Assembly (NCBI GenBank): GCA_036985715.1
Contig: BTQE01000024.1
Coordinates: 1-32,957 of the forward strand
Length of the DNA: 32,957 nucleotides
Origin: SMXL01 sp036985715
Lineage (GTDB): Bacteria > Bacteroidota > Rhodothermia > Rhodothermales > UBA10348
Direction of reading: 5' to 3'
The stretch's first letter is position 1. Every line of letters begins with the position of its first letter. This document shows, in pieces, positions 7,387-16,596 of the stretch. The position numbers were made by a program, and so were the translations under genes. The notes beneath the pieces were generated by a model, which searched no databases, had not been told where the DNA came from, and was given only the letters and a program-made list of their open reading frames with translations.

Positions 7387-10300
7387 CGAATGACGGCCAT
7401 TTTGATCAGATGGGTCCGGACCCTTCCTTTATCGTCCGTCAACTTAACTCGCGCCAGATACACACCGCTCCCGACGGTCGGCCGCCACGGTATCTCCGAT
7501 GAAACGCCAGCCGGTGCACTTTTCATTTCAAGGGTTGTGATATGTTGACCGGCCATATCCACAATAGTGACTTTAACGTCGCTTACCGATCCCGGCTTGA
7601 ATCGAATCCAGGTAATGCCATCACGAATCGGATTGGGCCAGTTATACGTTTCGCGATTCCGATTTGAGTTCTCCGAATCGCTTCGCTCTTCAGACATACT
7701 CCGAACGGGTGGAAGCTCAGAAAAACTCCTGTTCCCGGCAGAAAACAATTCCCCCCAGACGATTTTGTCCACCTCGGCGAAATCCCACTGGTTTACCGCG
7801 CCAGTACTTGACATGGCGTACAACGACGTGCCATCCATATGTGGTGTGACATCCAGCTCACTACCTACAGATAAAGGAAACCCGAGCACGCGATTGTTCC
7901 GAATGCCCAGATCGTATGCATCGATGCGTCCGTCGACTGCTGCGATAATTATCACAGGGGCGCCATCATCCTCAAAGCGAACCACCAGGGGCTGTGCGTT
8001 CGTTCCGGCACGCATATCGATCGGAAAACGGTTGACAACAGCTCCTTCCTGGTTAAATGCGATCAATGTTTTGCCGACCACTGCCAATATATCCGGACGT
8101 GAGTCTTCGTCGAGATCCACGATAATAGGATACCTGTTCAAAGTCCCCGACACGCCGATCTCTTCATAGGCATTCACGCTCACGTCGAGTGTTGTTCCCG
8201 GTTTCTGCAGTACGATCAATCTCGAATTCTGCGGATCCGGAATGACACCGGTAATGCCCCGATCATTTTTTGAGAAAGCAGCATAGAGCGGCCCCTGTTC
8301 GGCTACTTCGTCAAATGTCCAGCTCTTTGACAAATTGGGGATTTCAGCATGAGTGGGAAATACATGCACTGGTTGCAACCCTTCCACCACGGCGAGTGAA
8401 ATCAGCCGCTCCTGAAACCGATCAATCTGTATGGCACCGTTTTGTGCGGAAAGAAGAAACGGCCCCGAAGCATCGAACGCTCCCACCATGTACGTGTCGT
8501 CTATCATTGCCACGACCGGGGTCGTCACTCCCGTGATCTGCAGCGTCGACGGAAGTCCCGCCGTCACCTGGAAGCTGCCGTTCGGTGAAAGCTCCCAGAA
8601 ATTTCCAGGCCCGAGAGCAATCACGCGCGAGTCCGTGAGCGCCGGGGCTGCGGGCAACAATGGGGAGTACGAACCCTCAACTCGACCCGACTTCGCCCAC
8701 TGTAGTTCAGCGGGGCCATCGTCGCTGATAAAAAATCCGATAGCGTCCACGCCGTCTCCACCGACGTATTTCAGGACGCTACCCGAACTCCGAGCACCGA
8801 TGTCGATGTCGAACGAAAACGAGAGATCATCCCTTTGTTTGATACCGGCTGCCCTCACCCGGCGATAAATCAGCTCCATCTCCGGCCCGGGCAATGAAAA
8901 CTCGGAGAGTTCAATAAAGCTGCTTCCGCCCGCGTTTGAATCACTGTTCGGATGGGTTTCCGGGCCAAATCGGTTCTGGTAGAGACGAATTTCGGACCCC
9001 GCAGGTGTGACGACGACCGTTGGATTGCCGGCGTAAAAAAAGTCAAACGGCGATCCTTGCTCGAATGCCGGACCAAATATGCCGAGGCCTGGCTCTCCCA
9101 GGTCCTGGCCTCCATCGGCTTCTTCAAGGTCAATGGCTCGGCGGTCCGGATCTGCATTCACGGAATTCGAAAGTAGACCGGCCTTGAGTCTTCTCTCGTC
9201 CACATGCCACACGAGCGCCCCTCCCACTAAAGCAGTTCCCAGGTCGTCTCTTCCGCCTGGAAGCGCGAAATCAAAATTGTCGGCGTCAATCACAACACCG
9301 CCGGGATATCCGCGCCGCGACAGACTGTTGAAATCTTCGGCTGCGTTGTCGAAGTGAACGTCCAGAATCTCACCGTCTCGCCACACGCGCAGGTTGATTC
9401 CGTCTTCTTCAGGATCCCGATTCCGATTCTCAACCAGGAAATACTCTCCTTCGGATACGGGTGCGACAAATACATCATTTGCTTCATCGGATCCTGTTTG
9501 GCGAAGCAGAATATTCTGCCCGGACTGATCATCGGGGAAAATCAGATCCGCCCAACCCAAGTAAACCTTGGTCCAGGCGGAAGGCTCCGGTGGCAGTAGT
9601 CCGCCGTAGGCGAAAATCCCGAGACCATCCATCACCCCGAACGGCCCGATTGCACTTTCGCCCGTCGCCGTGTCAAATAAGTCGGGAACCTCCAGAAAAC
9701 TGAGAAAGCTGGCCGCCAACATTCCGTTTATCGAAAACTCTGCCAGAAAGGTCTCATTCAGGATAAAATTGAAGCCTCGACGGGTTTCTGTCCGGGGAAT
9801 GAGCATCGTATTCGTTACCGGAACGCCGTCAACTGATACGTCAAAAAAGCCCAGTAACCGATCCAGGGTCTCGCTGCTCAGGAATAGAGAAGGCAGGTCT
9901 TCCGGCGTCTTGTCCAATGTAGTCCCCGTTAACTCGACGTCTCGACCCACACCCGCGTGAAAAATCACGAAGGCCGTGCGATCCGGATCCAGGCCCGGCG
10001 GAAGATCAAATGAATCGAGCTGGCTGGCCAGTGTCCAGGCTTCTCTCACGAACCCGGCCAACTTCTGAACCTCCTCATCTGAACTCGCATCCAGTCCGAT
10101 CGGGGCATACTCACCCATTTTATCCGATACCTGGACGACAACAGGGATCAGGTACGTGCTGATTGTCGTGCGTCCGTCCGACACGCTTTCGATATAGTTC
10201 TCCAGAAACTGGAGGTGGGCATCGAAATAGGCGGCGTCGTGGGGGAGTGGATCCATGATCGGGGCTTCAGACCCCTCGAACAATGGTCCACTGAACGTCC

Positions 10301-10535
10301 CGTTTCCAGTCGTGAAATCCGTCGAATCGGGCTGAAATTCGACGCGCAGTGCGACAACGTCGTAATGTGTATCAGCCGGGTTCTGGAGGAGCGAAAATTC
10401 GGAGGCCGATCTGAAAGAACCAGCTGAACGGTTTTGTCCCTCCACCGGCGACGTTAGTAGCGCCAACGAAAAGATGAAGCACGAAACGATGTGTCCGTTC
10501 ACTGGAAATTGGCCATCGACCCACCGTCCATTCAT
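7383..10535 (-). CDS. T9SS-exported M6-like protein with degenerate protease site and sorting domain
   Basis: The 1050-residue protein has a signal peptide (about 14-34). Residues about 55-480 resemble M6 (immune inhibitor A-like) metalloproteases, including VPDLFDTATGESAIGPFGVMDGLG and the following AWTKVYLGW. In active members HExxH sits just before LPDLYD. Here the aligned residues are A275, S276 and S279, so the zinc site is lost and the domain is probably not proteolytic. A propeller-like part follows (very roughly 540-940), with an FG-GAP-like DLDEDSRPDILAV. The last 85 residues, starting YNWPNPIRDG and ending GSGVYLARV...KMAVIR, form a T9SS type A C-terminal sorting domain, so the protein should cross the outer membrane through the T9SS and be processed by PorU. 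It lies 99 bases after porV and overlaps the protease-barrel gene by 4 bases. It may act as an adhesin or binding partner; this is inference. Confidence 0.85.
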   Translation of the reverse strand: MNGRWVDGQFPVNGHIVSCFIFSLALLTSPVEGQNRSAGSFRSASEFSLLQNPADTHYDVVALRVEFQPDSTDFTTGNGTFSGPLFEGSEAPIMDPLPHDAAYFDAHLQFLENYIESVSDGRTTISTYLIPVVVQVSDKMGEYAPIGLDASSDEEVQKLAGFVREAWTLASQLDSFDLPPGLDPDRTAFVIFHAGVGRDVELTGTTLDKTPEDLPSLFLSSETLDRLLGFFDVSVDGVPVTNTMLIPRTETRRGFNFILNETFLAEFSINGMLAASFLSFLEVPDLFDTATGESAIGPFGVMDGLGIFAYGGLLPPEPSAWTKVYLGWADLIFPDDQSGQNILLRQTGSDEANDVFVAPVSEGEYFLVENRNRDPEEDGINLRVWRDGEILDVHFDNAAEDFNSLSRRGYPGGVVIDADNFDFALPGGRDDLGTALVGGALVWHVDERRLKAGLLSNSVNADPDRRAIDLEEADGGQDLGEPGLGIFGPAFEQGSPFDFFYAGNPTVVVTPAGSEIRLYQNRFGPETHPNSDSNAGGSSFIELSEFSLPGPEMELIYRRVRAAGIKQRDDLSFSFDIDIGARSSGSVLKYVGGDGVDAIGFFISDDGPAELQWAKSGRVEGSYSPLLPAAPALTDSRVIALGPGNFWELSPNGSFQVTAGLPSTLQITGVTTPVVAMIDDTYMVGAFDASGPFLLSAQNGAIQIDRFQERLISLAVVEGLQPVHVFPTHAEIPNLSKSWTFDEVAEQGPLYAAFSKNDRGITGVIPDPQNSRLIVLQKPGTTLDVSVNAYEEIGVSGTLNRYPIIVDLDEDSRPDILAVVGKTLIAFNQEGAVVNRFPIDMRAGTNAQPLVVRFEDDGAPVIIIAAVDGRIDAYDLGIRNNRVLGFPLSVGSELDVTPHMDGTSLYAMSSTGAVNQWDFAEVDKIVWGELFSAGNRSFSELPPVRSMSEERSDSENSNRNRETYNWPNPIRDGITWIRFKPGSVSDVKVTIVDMAGQHITTLEMKSAPAGVSSEIPWRPTVGSGVYLARVKLTDDKGRVRTHLIKMAVIR

Positions 10536-10625
10536 ACCAAATGCGCCTTCATACCAGATTCCCTCCCTACCGAGTTACTTTCTTACCGTCCCTGAAACGG
10601 CAAAGTAGATTACCGGAAAGGTGTC

Positions 10626-10645
10626 TTACCAGACCTATCTGGTAA
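10626..10645 (-). promoter_or_regulatory. Perfect hairpin with the porV stop codon in its loop
   Basis: Bases 10626-10633 and 10638-10645 are perfect 8-bp complements separated by four bases. On the minus strand the four-base loop reads TAGG, and its TAG is the stop codon of porV (10635-10637). There is no T run after it, so it is not a classical terminator. It could stabilise the porV message 3' end or affect termination and re-initiation before the next gene. Function is inferred only. Confidence 0.45.
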
Positions 10646-11843
10646 AATTCAGCAGAAGTGAGAATCGCATGGTGCCGGCCAGCGGTGATTGCTCCTCGAG
10701 CGCATAGATATAGGAGAAATCAACACCAATAATATTGTATCTGACACCGGCTCCCAGCGTCAGGAACTGTCGATTTCCGTTATTCGGATTCTCATAGAAG
10801 TATCCTGCCCGCAGGGCTAAAAGCTGATCATACCAGTACTCAATTCCTGTACCGATTGTAAGCTGCTCCAGAACGGAAACCGTGTCGTACGTCGTGTCAT
10901 CATCACCGACCGGTCCGTTGGGTACCTTGAATGAGGTCCACGACGAAAAGATAGCTCGGTAGAAAGGATCGTACTTGACTCCCGTCGAGTCGTTACGGGA
11001 AGAATGAATAAGGTCTTTGTTGAAGTCTGTGACCCAAGTAAGGGAATTGTATTCGTCGAAATCGACCTTGAATGCGTATCCGAATCTGAAATTGGTCGGA
11101 ATCGGATCAGCTTGGGCATTGTCCGAATACTGAATCTTCGGACCCATGTTTGCCAGATTGAACCCGAGGGACAGTGAGCCCAACGCATTACCCATTTTGA
11201 ACGGCTTCGTCCTGTACAAACCCGCGACGTCAAACGCCGTAGAGACACCCGCTCTCGTTTTCTGCGCACCTACAATTTGGCCAGGAGCCAGATTGGAGTA
11301 GATGAATCGTAGACTTGTACCAAGGGCGAACCGCTTGGTTACCTTAAAGCCAAACGAAAGGCCCAACGCCATGTCGTACGAATTAAAGGTACCCGTAGGA
11401 TTGTTCTGCTCGTCGCGGCCTTCGTGTTTACCCAGATTCAGGTAGGTAAGATGGGCACCGATGGTTCCCCAACCCGGGAGATTGTGTTTCGCAACCAAAT
11501 ACTCGTAGTAGAGGCCTGCATCGAATTGCGGGAGCCACTCAGAGTGCGTGATAGCGGCTTCCGTTCCTTTTTGAAACGCCAATCCAGCCGGATTCCAGAA
11601 AATCGCACTGGCGTTGTCGGCCAGGGCGACTCCGGCATTTCCCATACCGGCCGCCCGGCTATCCGGTTCTATTTTCAAGAAAACAACAGCAGCAGATCCT
11701 GGCCCCCCCTGTGCAGCGACAATCCCTGCGACAGGTGCAAAAAGAGCAAAAATGAGTGCTAGAGCGATCGCGTAAATCGATCGATTGATATTACTTGAGC
11801 GTCGCATAATCGCTTGATACCGCTCGTGCATTGACAATTTCAT
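10635..11843 (-). CDS. porV: Type IX secretion outer-membrane protein PorV
   Basis: The 402-residue protein has a signal peptide at about 22-44 (ending VAAQ). The mature N-terminus VVFLKIEPDSRAAGMGNAGVALADNASAIFWNPAGLAF is the hallmark of the PorV/LptO group of FadL-like outer-membrane barrels. The rest is alternating beta strands and ends with MRFSLLLNFTR. In the T9SS, PorV is a shuttle or attachment-complex subunit that binds the sorting domain of cargo leaving the translocon and delivers it to the sortase PorU. The location directly after porU (117-base gap) and before a gene with a sorting domain strongly supports PorV over the related PorP/PorQ proteins. The ATG at 11843 is used; Met5 or Met13 would also leave a usable signal peptide. 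Confidence 0.93.
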   Translation of the reverse strand: MKLSMHERYQAIMRRSSNINRSIYAIALALIFALFAPVAGIVAAQGGPGSAAVVFLKIEPDSRAAGMGNAGVALADNASAIFWNPAGLAFQKGTEAAITHSEWLPQFDAGLYYEYLVAKHNLPGWGTIGAHLTYLNLGKHEGRDEQNNPTGTFNSYDMALGLSFGFKVTKRFALGTSLRFIYSNLAPGQIVGAQKTRAGVSTAFDVAGLYRTKPFKMGNALGSLSLGFNLANMGPKIQYSDNAQADPIPTNFRFGYAFKVDFDEYNSLTWVTDFNKDLIHSSRNDSTGVKYDPFYRAIFSSWTSFKVPNGPVGDDDTTYDTVSVLEQLTIGTGIEYWYDQLLALRAGYFYENPNNGNRQFLTLGAGVRYNIIGVDFSYIYALEEQSPLAGTMRFSLLLNFTR

Positions 11844-11880
11844 GACGATCTATGAAGAAGTTAAGTAAGCCGAGAGACCC

Positions 11881-11917
11881 CAACGAGGTAATTCGTCGGG
11901 TACATCCTGTCTCGTTG
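11881..11917 (-). promoter_or_regulatory. Stem-loop in the porU-porV gap
   Basis: Bases 11881-11887 and 11911-11917 are perfect 7-bp complements with a 23-base loop, lying between the porU stop and the porV start. It has no T run. It could be a processing or attenuation structure that sets different levels of PorU and PorV. A 7-bp stem with this loop size could arise by chance. Confidence 0.25.
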
Positions 11918-11960
11918 ATTTTGTTCGTTTCGCTGTAGCGGATCGAGCTATATGACTTAC

Positions 11961-14900
11961 CTATCGTATGACTGCCAATTTTTCTATTCGTTCACTAACC
12001 TTAACGGAACCGTCAGGTTGTTCGACTTCGACGCGCAGCTTATACAAGTAGATCCCGGTTGCCAATCGATCGAAATCTTCGTCTCGACCATTCCATTGAA
12101 TTTGAACAGAACTACCTGTCAAGACACCTTCCGGTAACGCTTCTTCTGTATCAATCGTCCGAATTGGTCGTCCCTTTAACGTATAGATCCTAATCTGAAC
12201 CTGCGCAGGGGTTCCAGTGGGTTGATTATGATCAAAAACGAACCGGGTTTCCCGATTCATAGGGTTCGGGTAGTTATACACATTAGTAATGCGCAATACC
12301 TCATCATCGGAGACCGAAAACAACAAGTCTGCGGAAGAAGAGTTGTTTAATACATCCCAGACTCGCACGGTCAGCGAATGAGGACCGGGTGAAATCGGAC
12401 CCAGTGGCCACCTGGCTTCTCCCCGCTGATACGAATTCTTATCAGAAACAAACCCGCTTGAAATATCTTGAGCAGCACTCTCGTCTCCATCCAACACGAG
12501 TAACATCTCGTGTCCTACGCCGGCACCCACCGTATTGACGCCACTTTGATCAAAAAGTCGGACGATTACCTCCGGAGACACCGGAACAAGGCCGCCTGAA
12601 ACGAAAGTAGTGTCATTCAGGAATAATTCGATCTCCGGACCGACATCGTCATTCGGCGGTTTGTCTGATGTACCCCCTACCAGAAAATTCTCGGAATAAC
12701 CTAGGGCGTCGACATCCGCCGAAGCCGCGTACACAGTCACCCTTCCAGGTTCGTTCGAATAAGAAATATCCTTCGGTACCACAAATTGGGCCGTGAACTG
12801 TCCAGATTGCACCTCGACATCGCCGCGCCAAATGAGGTCTTCGCGGATCTGGTAGTACGGAGTCGGCATTCGGACCTGCTTGACCAACGGGACATTTCGA
12901 ACGGCATCAAAAACGGTTACTTTTGCCGCACCGTTGAATGTTGTATTGAGAGAACCATCAGGGTAATTAACCCGCCCTGAAATCTGAACCAAATCGAGTG
13001 CTTTCAACTGACCCGTGTTTGTTTCCAGCGGAATCGAATTCAACGACTCAACTTGAATATCGCCGGTTGGAAGACCGAATCGCATTGACGGATCGCCGAG
13101 CAAGCCCATTTTTCGACTGTTACCCTGCAATCCTACCGTGGTATTCTTGGTAAGCCGAAGAACATCTCCCAACCTCCTGGGCTTTCCTTCGACGTCTGCA
13201 CGGAAGAGCTCCAAATTGAGTGCGCGATTAAGACCTGCGTTAAGTGACGTTGTATCGCCAGAGGTGTAGACGAGTCGTACCGTCGTAAAGAGCGCGATTG
13301 CCCCTCCCGAGTCGTTCATTAAGAGGGCTTCGGCACCGCTTGTTCCATTGTTGAGATCCCACCAGCCCCATGAGCATGTTGCCGTAATAAAAAGGGGAAG
13401 ACGGTTTCCGTTAGTCAGTTGTTCAGCATGCTCTTTTGTAAAAATGTCTTCCTGAGCCAATCCTTCAGGTCCACCGTGACCGCTGTAGTTGAACACCAAT
13501 GTTCCGGCATTCAGTACTGCGTTGACCTCCTTCGTCGCACCGGGAAGTTTAAATCCATTCTGAAAAACCCGGTCGAAACTCTCTCCGTAAATCTTATCGA
13601 TGTCAATTTCCGGATAAAGACCTCCACGGATCAATTCGACGACCTGGTCGATGTTTTGGAGGTGGAGATCCGCATCGTCCTGAATGCCTGCGAGTCCCGT
13701 CGGCCCGTCATCCGCCACCGCAACATACCGGGAGCGCCATGCCCCCAACGATTCAGGACTTTCGTACTGAATAATCTTGTCTACGAGCAGATCCGCCTCG
13801 GCGCGATTCTGAGCTGGTAGACGTCCAATTCCAATATCTACCCGCTCACTACTCACGGCGCTGAAAGTTGAATACGCCCAGACACCCTCGTCATCGTCGA
13901 GTAGTCCGAAGTAGTCGTCCGACGTATAGCTGGCGTCGGTGTTCAGCGACTCCGCCGATTCGAACGGAAAGATCCAATTATTCTCTGGATTCTCTACTCC
14001 CGACAGATTCCGAAAATCATAATGCCCGTCTCCGAAAAGAAGAGCATATTGAAGGAGACTGGCCTCATCGGGAGCTCGATCGTAGAGAAACTTAAAATAG
14101 TCGCGGATCGCCCGCATGTCGGGTACGCCACCTGAGAACTCATTGTAGATCTGGTCGATCAGTACGACCTGTACGTCTAGTCCATCCTGTCGACGATGAG
14201 TGGCCAGTCGATTCGCGGAGTCAATAAATACTTCGGGTGTGACGATCACGAGGTCCGGAAATCCGGCAAATCCGTGGAGATCCTGGTTGGAAACGGTGGA
14301 AATATTTTCGATCAAAAGTGTGGTCGCCGACGCAGCCGTAAACGCGATCATCTCTCTGGGTCCAGCCTCGCTCGGTGCATCGATTTGAAATTCGTATCCA
14401 CCACCGACGGACGATATGCCCATCCAGGCATTAGAAGACGGACTGGAAACGTCCCAAACCATGGGCTCAACTGAGAATCCGCGAAGTTGATACGTTTGAG
14501 GTCCACTCAAGTCCGGTTCCGTTGCGAATCTTAATAAATCATCCGTAGCAACGAGGTCCTGATTATATGTCAAGCGGACCCAGTCAACGGCCGCCTGAGG
14601 TTCACTAACCTGATTGAGGAGGGTCATACTCAAATTCAGTGTTTGACCAGCCGTCACCGACTCGCTGAAAGAAATCGTTCCCGGGGAAGCGGACGGAAAT
14701 TCCGCTCGATCGACTATAATTCTCGGCGCCGTTAATTGTGCGAGACTGGTGCCGTTCGACTGAAATGCCACTGTGGCCCTTGGATTCGATGCGATTGCCG
14801 CCCGAGCCCTGTATCGAACCGTTCCCGCCAACAATCCCGGAAGCCTCAAATCGTCCAAAATCGTTCGCGAGCCGCCTGCGCGAATCGTGTTACTCATCCA

Positions 14901-15977
14901 GTCATAGCCTGAACCATGATCCCGACTCCAGAGAAACTCTTCTATATCTTCGACATATCTCCCCGTCGTGGACGTACGCACGGAGGTACCGGACAGGCCC
15001 GGGAATGGCTGGGGCGTTAGCCTTGACCCGATACCCGGACTGATCTTCAGGAAATAGGCATTATCGTTGGAGAATGGATGGACATAGTGCACCCACTCCC
15101 CTCCCGCATAGACCCATCCTCTTGGACCCGCGGCATAGAAGAGAATTTCATCTCCTTCGTCAAACCGCCCATCACCTCCACCGCTCGAAAAAACAGCGTT
15201 CTCTACAAGATCCGCATATCGAAAGACTCCGTTGGAAGCAGGGACAGGTGCGCCACCATTCCCTAGAATCTTGATATCGTTTGGATCAATCGAGTCCGGA
15301 CTCAGGCCAAGCCCGGTTAACACACCTCGGTCGATTCGGAATATTCCCTCTTCCGTGATTCGAATCTTGAAGAGCGTTCCATCGGCAAGAGCGCTTTCGT
15401 CCACCTGGAGATGAGAATTTCCAGATCGGGGCGCTACGAACCGGGCAGGAACAGCAACCTGCCGACGTACCGACACCCGAAGCTTTCGATATCGCCTGAG
15501 CACGCCTGCGCTCTCATCGAGTTGATAGAGCCTGGCCAGAAGTGAAACCACCGGCTCCTTCCGAAGGGTACCGAGCCCGACGGCTTCGGCCTCAGGAGAT
15601 CGCCTCTTAGTTATTTTAGCCCTCTCCGAAATGAGTACAGTCTGTTCGTCGTACTCCCTTGTCACCACTGAAACTTGCGGTAGTGCGTAAGAGCCGACTT
15701 TTAGTACCAGGGATGTCTTATCGAAGCCTGCCGAAAATTTCATCAGCGTTTGCTGATCCCAGGCGTTTATTCCGCTGGAATCGACGGCTTCCTGCAACGA
15801 CGACCGCCAATCAAATTCAAAGTCGACCAATGCCGACTGACCGTCGTCAGAAATGACCCGGGACCGAATGACTTGCGCCGAAACAGACGAAACGACCGCC
15901 AGACACATGACCAAAAGGACCATGCACCTGCAACCACCTTCTCCACTAAAATACTTCCAGTCCGATCGAATTCGCAT
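11961..15977 (-). CDS. porU: Type IX secretion system sortase PorU
   Basis: This is a gingipain-like (family C25) cysteine peptidase of 1338 residues that removes sorting domains from T9SS cargo and joins the cargo to A-LPS at the cell surface. I chose the ATG at 15977. The frame extends to a TTG at 16031, but the ATG gives a normal signal peptide (about 19-35, MVLLVMCLAVVSSVSAQ). In this numbering the C25 domain runs from about 575 to 960. It contains DYFKFLYDRAP, LLFGDGHYDFRN, the catalytic histidine H834 in NYSGHGG and the catalytic cysteine C868 in FITATCSWGWWDL. The N-terminal 550 residues are beta-rich, as in PorU. The C-terminus (about 1235-1338), starting VYNYPNPMNRETRF and ending KLAVIR, is itself a sorting-domain fold, which PorU is known to keep. 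porV follows directly. The HisKA-like gene ends about 250 bases upstream. Confidence 0.95.
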   Translation of the reverse strand: MRIRSDWKYFSGEGGCRCMVLLVMCLAVVSSVSAQVIRSRVISDDGQSALVDFEFDWRSSLQEAVDSSGINAWDQQTLMKFSAGFDKTSLVLKVGSYALPQVSVVTREYDEQTVLISERAKITKRRSPEAEAVGLGTLRKEPVVSLLARLYQLDESAGVLRRYRKLRVSVRRQVAVPARFVAPRSGNSHLQVDESALADGTLFKIRITEEGIFRIDRGVLTGLGLSPDSIDPNDIKILGNGGAPVPASNGVFRYADLVENAVFSSGGGDGRFDEGDEILFYAAGPRGWVYAGGEWVHYVHPFSNDNAYFLKISPGIGSRLTPQPFPGLSGTSVRTSTTGRYVEDIEEFLWSRDHGSGYDWMSNTIRAGGSRTILDDLRLPGLLAGTVRYRARAAIASNPRATVAFQSNGTSLAQLTAPRIIVDRAEFPSASPGTISFSESVTAGQTLNLSMTLLNQVSEPQAAVDWVRLTYNQDLVATDDLLRFATEPDLSGPQTYQLRGFSVEPMVWDVSSPSSNAWMGISSVGGGYEFQIDAPSEAGPREMIAFTAASATTLLIENISTVSNQDLHGFAGFPDLVIVTPEVFIDSANRLATHRRQDGLDVQVVLIDQIYNEFSGGVPDMRAIRDYFKFLYDRAPDEASLLQYALLFGDGHYDFRNLSGVENPENNWIFPFESAESLNTDASYTSDDYFGLLDDDEGVWAYSTFSAVSSERVDIGIGRLPAQNRAEADLLVDKIIQYESPESLGAWRSRYVAVADDGPTGLAGIQDDADLHLQNIDQVVELIRGGLYPEIDIDKIYGESFDRVFQNGFKLPGATKEVNAVLNAGTLVFNYSGHGGPEGLAQEDIFTKEHAEQLTNGNRLPLFITATCSWGWWDLNNGTSGAEALLMNDSGGAIALFTTVRLVYTSGDTTSLNAGLNRALNLELFRADVEGKPRRLGDVLRLTKNTTVGLQGNSRKMGLLGDPSMRFGLPTGDIQVESLNSIPLETNTGQLKALDLVQISGRVNYPDGSLNTTFNGAAKVTVFDAVRNVPLVKQVRMPTPYYQIREDLIWRGDVEVQSGQFTAQFVVPKDISYSNEPGRVTVYAASADVDALGYSENFLVGGTSDKPPNDDVGPEIELFLNDTTFVSGGLVPVSPEVIVRLFDQSGVNTVGAGVGHEMLLVLDGDESAAQDISSGFVSDKNSYQRGEARWPLGPISPGPHSLTVRVWDVLNNSSSADLLFSVSDDEVLRITNVYNYPNPMNRETRFVFDHNQPTGTPAQVQIRIYTLKGRPIRTIDTEEALPEGVLTGSSVQIQWNGRDEDFDRLATGIYLYKLRVEVEQPDGSVKVSERIEKLAVIR

Positions 15978-16231
15978 ACGGAGGAGATAATGATTTCTAA
16001 ACGAGATGCAGGTCGTTTGTTTTACTCGCAAAAACGTCGTCTGATCTCAGTTCGTAGCGATGATCGTCGATAGGCTGTGGAGGAGAATTCCAGGTGTTTA
16101 GTAGATCCGAATCTGGGCATTCTCACTAAGAAATGTTGCTTAGAAAGGATTCCCGGTTTGAGCGCTCGAATTTACCTGCTGCAGTGGCGATGGACAAGGG
16201 AGAAATCAGTCTCCGTTTATATCAGCACTTT

Positions 16232-16519
16232 TCAACTCTCCTCCTCGTCGAGTTGGGCGAGCAGATTTCGAAGAACCACGAGCTCCTCGGTCATTCCGGT
16301 GAGTTGTTCGGAGGCGGCCATCACGTCCTTAAGCGGTGCTTCGAATTCATCGCTCACCTGCAGCGCTTTTGAAAGTTCGTCCAGCAGCTGCACATTCCCG
16401 GAAATGATCGACAGCGGGTTGTTCATATCATGATGAATACGCGAGAGGTGTTTTCGCACCGTGCGCAAAGTAGCGTGAATCTTCTCGGATTCATCCCGCG
16501 TCATCTCGACTGTGTCCAT
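16232..16519 (-). CDS. Free-standing histidine-phosphoacceptor (HisKA/DHp) protein
   Basis: This small protein (95 residues) consists almost only of the two helices of a histidine-kinase dimerisation/phosphoacceptor domain. The H-box is RIHHDMNNPLSIISGNVQLL, with the likely phosphorylated histidine H30 followed by D31 and the usual NNPL. The second helix (about 55-90) ends in acidic residues. There is no ATP-binding (HATPase_c) domain; the frame stops after the second helix and nothing recognisable follows in 16032-16231. It starts 77 bases after the PAS sensor gene ends, so the two look like halves of a kinase, with input upstream and phosphoacceptor here. It may be a phosphotransfer protein serving a kinase elsewhere, a competitor for dimerisation, or the decayed remnant of a kinase gene. 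The start is an ATG at 16519; Met6 is an alternative. Confidence 0.7.
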   Translation of the reverse strand: MDTVEMTRDESEKIHATLRTVRKHLSRIHHDMNNPLSIISGNVQLLDELSKALQVSDEFEAPLKDVMAASEQLTGMTEELVVLRNLLAQLDEEES

Positions 16520-16596
16520 TACGCTTGAAAGAATAGTCCTTTATCGACCCTATGAATCCTTCGTTCGGGCTGCTGTTCCCGTTGTGTCGCTTAGAA

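Noticed and set aside
7567..8169. 200-residue plus-strand ORF
   Set aside because: Antisense to the T9SS-exported protein gene; Ser/Arg-rich shadow frame without domain.
15990..16073. 27-codon plus-strand ORF with a good Shine-Dalgarno (GGAGGAG) before ATG
   Set aside because: It lies antisense to the porU start region, has no recognisable product, and this genome shows little Shine-Dalgarno use; probably coincidence.
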